This document shows, one piece after another, positions 54,797 through 64,000 of a DNA stretch of 64,000 bases. The stretch comes from Capitulum mitella (lineage: Eukaryota; Arthropoda; Thecostraca; Pollicipedomorpha; Pollicipedidae), in assembly GCA_030062745.1 (NCBI GenBank), contig CP099850.1:8747538-8811537 (forward strand), given 5' to 3'. The notes below the pieces were generated by a model, which did not search any database, was not told the origin of the DNA, and worked only from the letters and a program-made list of their open reading frames with translations. Position 1 is the stretch's first letter; every line of letters begins with the position of its first letter. A program made the position numbers and the translations under genes.

Positions 54797-57329
54797 GCAG
54801 CGAGAAGAGCGCGACCGCCGACGGACTGACTGAAGAGGCGGCTGTAGGGATCGAGACACGGGCATCGGAACTTTGAAAGTCCATCAGGCTCCGCAGTGTA
54901 TCGGAGTACTGAGGCAAGAAGGAAAAGAACGAAGCAGATTTGTGCGTACAACTGTGCGAGTCAATCAACATGCGTAGAATAGTTTTTCGAGTCGTTGTTT
55001 ATTTATCTTACGTGTGTGGAATAGAATTTCCACTAAAGTGACGTGTGAAGTTTCATAGCGAGGCATTGTATTACGGAATGTGCTTTGTTTAAATGTTTCA
55101 ACGATTTCGGCTTCAAAAATGCCTGTAAAATAGTTTCCTTGGACGTTTTCACAGTTAGCGTTTTGTTTATAAACTGAGGCTATAAATCTCGGAAACCGCA
55201 GAAATGGAGATATTTTACGTCTTTTATTTATCAGATGTGGCCTGTGCTAATCTGACCTGGAGAACCTGTGCAAAATATGTGATTGAAATGCACGTCAGTT
55301 ATGGTTTGAGCCGACACTGGTAACGTGCATAGAACGGCGAAGACTTCCTCTTGGTGAACTCGTTTTTGACCTCACTATTACACTGTTAATGTGTATATCC
55401 TCGTAGGCATACCAGCAATGTAGACATTTCATGAAATACCAATAGCAGCATATTACAACGAGCTTTGAATCAGAATTTCACTCCAGTTTTTTGAAGGCAA
55501 TATTAGTCAGGGATGACTTTTCAGATGTGTTATCTATAGTAGTGAGTACATCACCCAACCCGTTCGGAAGTGAACCCACATGCTGCTTTTGATTCATCCA
55601 TGGTAAAAAGAGAGTTGTTTTGTGTGGATTTTTCAGGTGACGTTGTGACGCAGCAGAATGTGCTGTTTAACCCTTGGCAGCTATATCCCTTCATTATAAA
55701 ACTGCATGGTAAACTGATAATTATGAAGATGGATTGCATATGAAAGCGGCCAGGGGTTATTGCTAGTTATGAGTTCTGTAGGGTATCTAGTCACACGGGA
55801 GCTCTTTACAACAATTTCACCATTGTTTATCACAGATCTCGGAGTTTTATTTCAACCTTAGAGGGCATTATACAAATCCAGAGAATTCAGATACCATGTT
55901 TCCTAACAAACAATGAGCACAAGATAAAACAGTCGTCCGCAACTCTTCTTCAAGCATCCTTGCTCTGACGGTTTTGCCCACCGCCCAGCTAGGAACTGAT
56001 CAAAGACTCCCCGCAAGCAACGGCGTATTCAACAGAGGACCAAAGACACGTCGCCGCGTCAAAGGTGCGAAGCGCGAGCCCGCTGGACCGTCGACTTTGA
56101 TGCGGCTGCGGGCAGAAGTAGTGGGCCGTATTCGCCGACACGGCGCGGAGCCGGAGGTAGGTCCCAGAGGTAGGTCACGTGAGGCGTCGACCAACAATGC
56201 CACCCGGCCGCGGATTAATTACGGACGGAAAACCGTCTGCCGCAGATGGCGCGCCGCCCCGGGCCCTTTTGTTTGGCTCAAACGCTGGCGCTGCGGCGTT
56301 TGTTAGAAGATGCTCAGGCGCGCATCGCCTTAGGCTACGCTCCGGCTCGAGCGTGAGAAGTGGGCATGTGGTGTGAGAGAAGGTGAGGCAGGATTCAGAT
56401 GGATGGCAGGTCTTTATGTTGTTTCCAAAATGGTCGACGGTACCTACCACACACCCGGTGGTGTATCGTAATTTAAGAGAAACACATTTTTTTACTTAAA
56501 ATAAGATGAGACGATGAAATGAGAGATGAGAATTCCTCTGTGGCATCACAAAATGTTCCTTAATCCTACTCCGTGTTTGGAGGAGGGTAAATTCTGCCTC
56601 CTCCAGTTTTTCCTCACCTGTGTTTTGCACATATCGTGACAAAATTTCAGAAATCTACTTCCTGTAAAGGTGTTTCCAGGACACCTTTTTGCTAGACATT
56701 AATGAGGAATATCGAGTTTTCTGGAGATCACGCACTTCGACGTGGTCATGTTTTGTTTTGGTGCCCTTTAGAATGTTCCGTACAATTGAACTAACCGAAA
56801 TATCTAAAACCTGCACAGTTTCAAGCATTTGCAATAAAATTTTGGTCAGAGAGGATCCAGGGGAATGTAAAAGGGATATTTATATCACCTTATTCCAAAG
56901 AGTTTATAATTCATTCTATGAATAAAAAAGCTAACGTACGACATAGAAATCTTGATCCTAATTTATGCATATAATTCACCTATACATACTGTCAGGGAAG
57001 TCTCAAGACATCGGTTTTAGGGTGCGTATTTTGTCCAATAACATGTTCAGTGGATCTTACAGACATTTGGATCTGTGTGCTTGGTTTTGCGAGCTCCACA
57101 TATGTTACAGTCAGGTGTCATACATTTTTAGTGGAAGTAAAAGCTAGAGACGGCGCAAGAGTAATCCAAGGGGTATTTTGTATTATTGAGTTATTGTATT
57201 ATCATTATGAACACCAACAGGCACAGTCGCCCAGTTACCGATGCAGTCAAATATTCAAAGCAGAAGTCAAAATACGATTCAGTCACAGGAACATTAAATA
57301 AACATTAAGACATGGCGCAGGGTTAAGAT
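54797..57329. other. Region downstream of gene D
   Basis: No gene seen. A GC-rich patch at 55980-56370 carries short open frames on both strands without motifs. Confidence 0.45.
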
Positions 57330-58060
57330 TACAGATATGACCCTAACGAGTTCGAGAAGCTGTACACGTTTGATTTGTAAAAGCGCGTTGTGGACGTAAA
57401 AAAAGTCGACATTCCTGAAACAGTTCGAGAAGGTATTACCCAGAGTTGGTATACGAATGAACAGGCGACGCTGGACGGTATTCACTCGAACAAAAGGAAT
57501 GCTCCACAGCGCGAGGGTACGCGATGGACGCCGCGGCACAGCCAAGTTGAATGCTTGCAGCAGTTCAGGGCTGTCGAGGCTCGAACGGTGGACATTGTGC
57601 AGAAACATGAGGCATATTGCACAAATCGAAACTTCATAATGCGCACGTTAAAGTGGACCAGAAGAGTGACGTCCATGCTGTCGAGAGGTTTGTCCGAATT
57701 AAAAACCAGCCATATGAGGAACTTGTGCCGTATACGCCCCAGTCGTTTCAGGAGGGTGACAGCGGTCCCACCCCATACAACACAGCGGTAATCGAGCGTG
57801 GAACGAACATGGGCATAAAAAGCACATAGCAAAGCCTTATGATCAAGACGGGCTCTGATGTGACATCTGGATAACTGCGTACTGCGGATGACAAGGCCAA
57901 GCATGCGATTCGCCTTGGCTATGGTTGAGTCGATGTGGTGAGTAAAAGTTAGCTTTGTGTCAAGTAGGACACCCAGGTCCCGGGTCTCGGTGCGACGCTC
58001 AAGGGCGGTTTCGCACAGCGCATATTTGGCTATGATTGGGGATTTGCGTGGTGAGAAGGA
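57330..58060 (-). mobile_element. 3' end of a LINE reverse transcriptase
   Basis: The minus strand reads ETRDLGVLLDTKLTFTHHIDS, ANRMLGLVIRSTQLS, LLCAFYAHVRSTLDYRCVVW and LGRIRHKFLIWLV. It ends RVNTVQRRLFIRIPTLGN with a NVDFFYV block. This is the classic thumb and C-terminal region of Jockey/R1-like elements. The longest intact frame is 57482-57904; flanking parts are in other frames. Confidence 0.75.
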
Positions 58061-58506
58061 TATTACGTTGCATTATTATTATAATATGTGGCATAGAATA
58101 ACGCAATATCAAATACTTTTCCTAAAAGCACGCGATTTTGTGAAAGAACAAAACATAACAGTTTCAGATTCAATAAACGACAACTACTGACATTTTTTGG
58201 AGCAAGCCCGCCACTGCAAAATTATGGGCGCCAGCCTATTATATCGCTGTCATCATGTCCCTGCGCCACGCAGCAGGCTTAACCACCTTGCATGGAAAAG
58301 GTGGAATTGTCGTTTAAGGAGCTTTTCTCGCCTTTATGGACTTAGATGAAGATGGGTGGGTTCGATTACTCTCATGTGTGATGAAAATGACGGTTTTATA
58401 TGGACACAGAAACAGTTAATAACCAAATGGTTCTACGAAAGCTCAGAACAAATCCGTAATATTCCTACCGCTCCATCAGTGAAAAGAACATTCACATTTC
58501 TCGTTG

Positions 58507-58625
58507 TCTGAATGCTGTCCTAAATGTTCTTGCATTCCTTGTCAGAATCCTCATCGCAATCATAACTGTATGAATGCTGCCCCAAATGCTCCTGGCTTCC
58601 TTTTCATTATCCTTATCGGACTGGC
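58507..58625 (+). repeat. Tandem duplication, period about 62 bp
   Basis: TGAATGCTGTCCTAAATGTT... recurs as TGAATGCTGCCCCAAATGCT..., both ending near CCT(T/C)ATCG. Two diverged copies; noncoding. Confidence 0.65.
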
Positions 58626-59999
58626 CTTAAAAAAATTGTGCCACATCTGGGGACATTTAAGGCAACCATTAGCAGTCATTTTTGTGGTGTTTCCGTGCAG
58701 AGTATGTCAATGGAAGTTTTTACGAGGCTAATGGTCTTACTCAAAACTTCCGACAAGCAAAGTTATCTTTCGAAACAGTTTTGTTTTCGTGGATGTGATG
58801 CATCTTCATCACATATTTCGTAAATTTGGCCCCAATGATTCGTTAGCATGAGTTTCATGTTCAGAGTTCGGACTAGGCAGAGGTTGTCGCATGGCATCTG
58901 AGTTCCACCGTCAATTGCAAAACGGCTGAATTTGGGCGGTGAGTTCAACGTGCTGTCGAAGATCAAACGTGACCTCACTAGCGTGATTTGTCTACCCGGT
59001 CAGTTGCCAGCTGACGCGCGGACATAGACGCGACTGAAGCCATCCTCGCCAGGACGGAAAGACCAGCGCACCCGCAACTAAGCTGCGACCAGTGACAGTG
59101 CAAGCAGATCAAGACCTTTAAAAAACTGCAAAGAACGTTTGAATTCCCTCCGGTTGCGGCGTACTTCAGCATTTGACGAAGGGCCATAATCAGTGCTGAC
59201 AAACATGTTTTGCACAAACGGAGTGTTCCTGATTGGACTCTACGCCGCGAGATTTCTGTTGAGCAGATTTGCGTCATCCAGGGAGAATCCTAGGAACGAT
59301 CGATGTTTGAACTGTCATGGCATTAGATTTCATTGTTGCCTCACAGTCGAAGACAACAGATAACATTGTGGCGATTCGGTATTCCTGTGGCTATTGGATG
59401 GGTCAACACTGAACAAATGCCCCGGCCATGGAGTGGCATGTTGTTCTGAGAAATCGCGACCCTTTCCGCGAAACGTAGCTGAGTCGAACTGCTGACCATT
59501 GCAGGTGAACCTAAGAAGACATAACAGCAATTACCAATGGCACGAATTACGCATCTCCTTTCTTTCGTATCGCCGCATCCTGTTTTGCCGTCAGTCATGT
59601 TCTGCAGGTCTGTTCCTTTTTGTTACTGTCTTTTGTTGCGGTTTGCATCGTCTGCTTATGTGTTGTCCCCAACTCAACAAACCTTTATTTCCCCTGTCCC
59701 GCAACCATGTTCAAATGAACTGCTAACCACCTCGCTGCAGTTATGCCTTATGCAATAATCTCCTCAAGGTAATTGTTGCCCCTCCTCCAGATCGTCATGG
59801 CTGTCGATAGTGTTGCCGCCAGGTCTCAGAACTTTACGGATATCAACCGCTGAAGCATACTCGCTTTCCGGAATTCTCTGGGGCGGAGGCCGTCGGCCAC
59901 GTGAGCCGACTGAGCTGCGTAATTCCTTACTGTTGCCGACTGGAGCACCGCGGCGGCTCTGTACGAAATGAGATCTAATTAAATTCTCTCATCACAGTG

Positions 60000-60630
60000 A
60001 TTCCGAGAAGCGTGCTTCAGTGAGTCCGCGGCCTCAAAGGTCGACCACTTCGAGCGGGCTCAAATTTTCCCTAATGAGCAAAGTCAGAAATAACGGCCGT
60101 ATCGCCTTGGCGGCTACCTTAACAGGCGAAAGACGGAGGCGAGTTTTCCGTTCGGCCGACGAATCTCGGAAGGCGTGCCGTCGGCTGGTGTGCGTCTTCC
60201 TCCGGCGGGCAATATCCGTCCCGAAAAACACGGCAATCGATCAGTGTCCGCCCGTGCGGGGTCGCAAAACTCCGGACTCATCGCGCCGGAAATTCCGCAG
60301 GCCTCATAAAGCGCTCCCCCGGCCGCGTCCCCTGGCTACGCCCCCTGCATACTAACGAAGACCTCCCTCAGGCAGCTCCATTTTTCCCGCCGGCGCGCTT
60401 TCTGGTCGGGCCGGCTGGTGCGCCGCTGGGCCAATCAGCGGCCGCGCCGGCCCGCGGCGCGCCGGCCCCAGTAAAAACGGCGCGGCGGCCGGCAAAAATG
60501 AGGCTGCAGCGGAAACGTCAATACGCCGGTGCGGAGCGACGGGAGCTGCAAACCCTGCAACGCCTGCGTGCGGCACTGCCGACGGTCGGCGGAGGGGCGA
60601 GGCGTTCGCTGGCCGCGAACAGTTGAACGA
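60000..60630. promoter_or_regulatory. CpG-rich block with CCAAT box and short ORF
   Basis: Very CpG-rich with GGGCCAATCAGCGGCC at about 60427 and GTAAAAACGG at about 60471. A 42-codon frame starts at ATG 60499 (MRLQRKRQYAGAERRELQTL...) and ends at about 60627. It has an amphipathic look (ERRELQTLQRLRAAL), but I cannot tie it to a family. It may be the first exon of a gene or chance. Confidence 0.3.
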
Positions 60631-61419
60631 CGATCGTATGAGAAGATACCGTGTCTTGTATCTGATGGCGGCTGTTGAGTGTCTTTGTCACCGGCTTTTC
60701 ACGAAACTGACGACTTTCAAACCAAGCAGTAGGAATAGGGATGTGGCGATGGTTTCGACTACCACACAGTGTGCTGGGTGGAGTACTTGAAATGGGGTGA
60801 AAGGGGGACGCATTTTGATCGTGAAATCAGTTGACGGTTGATCAGTTGCAGATTTTACGGTTTGATGAGAAGGCATGTTTAGTTTGCCAAATAATGACGT
60901 TGACCTGTCTCAGATTTATGCAGGATCATACCTGGCTGCATTTCGTCTGATTTTAATGTGTATTAATGGTTACATCAGTTCTAAGTGGCTATTGTAAGCA
61001 TGCACGGCGCCACGAACAAGAACGCAACAACAAAGTGGTGACTGCAGACTAGTTAAGTATCACTATCCACGGCCATAAAGCCCACTTTGTTGCTGACGCT
61101 CATGGAGAAAGGACAACCAAACATGGTACGAGTGGAACATGGCTACATTTTAAAAAAGGCGGGCGTTCTTTTCGTTATTATTACTCATTTACCTTTAAAA
61201 CCAGTAGAAAATATTTGGTAGGTCAAAACCAACGTTGGATGGGCCCAAATCAATATTGGTTGGGTTAGGGCCCTCTCAAAAGAATGTATATCCGACATCA
61301 CTGTTTGTTAGGAATTTGACTAATGATATCTTCCCTTTTCTTGAAATTTGAAACACTTTTTCTTGTCCACAGTCGTGTCACTGCATAACGTGCTTTTTAA
61401 CACTAACGGATATTCTTCC

Positions 61420-63660
61420 ATCTTCTTCAGTCTTCTGCATCTAAAGAATTATCGGGAGGAGCTTCATGAGTGACAATGGCATTACTCGCCGTCATCAGAC
61501 GTAAACACAGATATATTTGGGCAATCCACAAAGCATCTGTGGCTATTACAGCCCATCGTGGAGATGATAAAACAGCGCGGGGGTTAGAGAACGGCAATGT
61601 CAAGTAAAAGTTACGCATAAAACGGTATGTGATTAGATGACACTACCAGGTCCTTTTAGAGGATGGCGGTTGATGTCACTAAATGACACTTCTGTGCGCA
61701 CCTGTAAGGCGGCAAAGGCAGTCCGTGGAAGCCACGTGCCAAGGCGTTGTACAAAACGGCAGCTGGCGTAACGGCGCTTTCCCATCTCGGTGCGGGACTG
61801 TGGGACATGTAGATCACCGTCTTGCCTGGTGTTCTGATGCGACTTAGATGCTGTACGGAACCGACCGGCAAGGCTCCTGGGTTTGCACTGCAGGTGGACC
61901 TTGTGCAACAGCACGAGGCTATGCAGCCTAACGAGACCTTCAGCGGAGAGCCAGCCGAGCTTCTGAAGCAGGCCCTACACATGATCGGATTTTTTGCGGC
62001 CGAAAATAACTTTAACTGTGTAATTTGATATTTGTTTTGAGGCCGGGACATGCTACTTTTGGTACCATTGCCGTAGACAGAGATCCAATATCGGACCTGC
62101 GACAGAACCGAGGCGTTCACCAGGGTCATGATGACGCCGGTGGGCAGGCAGTGTTTTAGATGTGTCAGACCGGCCAAGATTCCGGAACATCGTTTGGTAA
62201 CAAGAGACACGTGAAGAATTCCGGCTGAGAGTGCGATCAAAGAGCAATCCGAGCTTTTTGGTTTCCAAACAGGGGATGAGATGGTGATCGCGAAATTTCA
62301 CGGTGAAGCTAGGGATGCTACGGACATTTTGGGCACTTCCGATCAACGTCAGTTGGGTTTTGTCGGCATTGACCTTTAGGCCGTTGGATCTGAACAAATG
62401 TTAAGTAAGGCCAGGATGCGCTCCAATCGAACGATGATGTTTTTTAATTGGAATTTAGGGCCACTGACCAAAAGCCAGGTATCATCCGCCCACTAGACCA
62501 CCACTGCGTCCTCCGCGGACAAACTGAGGTCGTTCGCGAACACGCAGGAGAGCAGGGGACGCAGCGCGGATCCCTGAAAGACGCCGATGTTGTTGGGAAG
62601 TTTGGAAGGGAATTTGGTGAAACCCAGACTGTCAGTGATGCTGACACTCTGGGTATGATTTTAAAGATAGGCCGAAAACCAGGAAAAGTTAATTCCGTGG
62701 GTTTGGAGCTAAGAAAGGAGTCTGGAGTGGTCCATCACATCGAAAGCCTTGCTGAGGTCGAGGAGGCAGAGTGGCGATGTTTCTCCACTGTCCTTGGCGG
62801 GTATGGTGTGGTCGGACATGGAGATCAGCGCAGTTCCCGTCGAGTGATGAGGACGGAAACCGTGCTGTGTGGGGAAAAGGAGGTGGTTGTAGGATAGGTA
62901 ACCGTAGAGCTACTGGTGAACAGTTCGATTCTCCGATTTTGGCGATCACTGGAACAATGGAAAGGGGTCGGTAGCTGCAGGACTGGGTGTGATCACCGGA
63001 TTTAATGATGAGAAAAAGTAGGAAATGTTTGTAGACAGACAGGTATAGGCTGGAGTTGACCAGATGAAAAAATATCGGGCCGATAACCTCAGAACTGAGG
63101 CGGAAAAGGCGCACGCATTTACCATCCTAACCGCAAGCCGAGGGGCTGTTCATTGTGAACACAGTGGAATGCAACTCGGTCAGGGTGAGGGGCGACAGCG
63201 ACATGACGCAGGCGCCAACACGTGGCAAGCGGAATGCAGTGTGAGGAAGCACTCCCTGATTGGCTTCACATTCCCGGCCACACATGGGCCTACACCAACA
63301 AAAAAGGTGTTCAACTGGTCAGGTGTAACGTCCGCTGCCAACGCACGGGCCTACTGCCACTCACAACAGCCCGAATGCACCGCCACATGGACCGACATCC
63401 CCGTCCTTCATCCGCCTCTGGATGTCAGCACGCGTGTCGCGCCGCAGCGCCGACCGCACAGCGCGGTTTAGTTCCCTGTAGGAGTCGGAACCATGTCCGT
63501 GCTGCGCTAGAGCCTGCCGGCGACACGGCATCAGGTCTCGGGTGCTGCTGGCCACCACAGGGACGCTGGGGTTGCACAGATGCATAGATGCACAGGTGCA
63601 TCAAGCGGAACGGGGCGTGCGCATCCACAGTTGGAATAAACACTTCGATGAAATCTTAGA
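61420..63660 (-). mobile_element. LINE ORF2 remnant, linker to 3' end
   Basis: From the 5' side on the minus strand: a linker with RDLMPCRRQALAQHG and VRSALRRDTRADIQRRM; VGVGPCVAGNVKPI; SCSYRPLSIVPVIAKI (RT start); LLDLSKAFDVMDHS (motif A, about 62740-62780); FQGSALRPLL; WADDTWLL (motif C, about 62470-62500); GLKVNADKTQLTLIGSA; KKLGLLFDRTLS; and a thumb reaching 61656. Many frameshifts and stops. The endonuclease domain is not visible in the window. The order of blocks is complete from linker to 3' end, so this is the best-preserved LINE here. Confidence 0.75.
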
Positions 63661-64000
63661 CGCTGTCACCTGTCAGTCACAGTGCGAGATAAAAACACCA
63701 GGTTCCAGTCAGCTCTCAGTGAATCGTAGTGGAAAGACGGCAGGTCAATGCAGCGCTATGGACGAGCACAAGCGGTGATGGGTGGCGGGCGGGTTCTGGG
63801 TACAGAGATAAAAACGCAAACATACATCACGATCGTTTGCAGCTAGAACACCCAACAACGAAACCAGAAATAGAAGTACTAGAACTGACGTACTGAAGCA
63901 GTGAAAAATCAGAACAAAAACTCAGTCAGGCGAGCCTTGCGTAAGTCGCTGTGGGGTTTGAGGTAATCACAATTTAAATCGTCACAGAACACGATATTGG

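Larger units (their letters stand above)
58061..61419. other. No supported gene; tandem duplication and CpG block
   Basis: Apart from the entries at 58507 and 60000-60630, only short open frames without motifs. The stretch 60630-61419 looks empty. Confidence 0.45.

Noticed and set aside
58340-58370. GGTTCGATTACTC as a tRNA B box
   Set aside because: No matching A box, acceptor stem or cloverleaf around it; other GGTTCGA sites (2616, 24777 region) fail the same test.

Overview
This window is eukaryotic and intron-rich. Its coding exons are very GC-rich (codons such as GGC, GCG, CTG) and sit in much more AT-balanced, repeat-laden DNA. There are no operons, Shine-Dalgarno sites or bacterial gene density. 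LINE, hAT and Tc1/mariner-type fragments, GT-AG introns and proteins with signal peptides and Tyr/Gly-rich repeats point to an animal, most likely an arthropod. A crustacean such as a barnacle is my guess, not something the sequence proves.

The core is a cluster of four paralogous genes of one family, reconstructed here by joining exons by hand. Gene A is on the minus strand (23714-31777). Gene B (32476-34615), gene C (42135-46740) and gene D (50497-54796) are on the plus strand. A and B are divergent, about 700 bp apart. The intact members encode about 325-327 residues: signal peptide, Tyr/Gly/Ser-rich region, a Cys-containing first hydrophobic segment (LGVLAGG-type), a loop of about 60-100 residues with one Cys, a second hydrophobic segment introduced by DC(F/L), then a Cys-rich tail with invariant CX5C and terminal CX6C. 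Intron phases (0, 1, 2) are shared. I recognise no named domain and give no gene symbols.

Three members carry unusual architecture. Gene C has two tandem versions of the second hydrophobic exon, 31 nt apart. Their phases mean only transcripts with exactly one of them stay in frame, the signature of mutually exclusive splicing. Gene D has lost the intron between the two hydrophobic segments and carries a fresh 66-bp duplication that doubles its 5' splice site in frame. Gene A has an extra 76-nt intron, weak donors and a 1-nt insertion in its third conserved exon, so it may be decaying or the assembly may contain an error.

The rest is mostly decayed mobile DNA: LINE reverse-transcriptase fragments at about 1.1-2.1, 21.8-22.5, 57.3-58.1 and 61.4-63.7 kb; a mariner-like transposase fragment at 15.3-15.8 kb; a hAT-like element with a BED finger at 52.5-53.8 kb, inside gene D; a 0.4-kb-arm inverted repeat at 10.9-12.4 kb; several dispersed repeat families; minisatellites; and a few CpG/CCAAT-rich islands (9.8-10.3, 16.2-16.65, 40.3-40.5, 60.0-60.6 kb) that could be promoters of genes I cannot see. 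I found no tRNA, rRNA or CRISPR.
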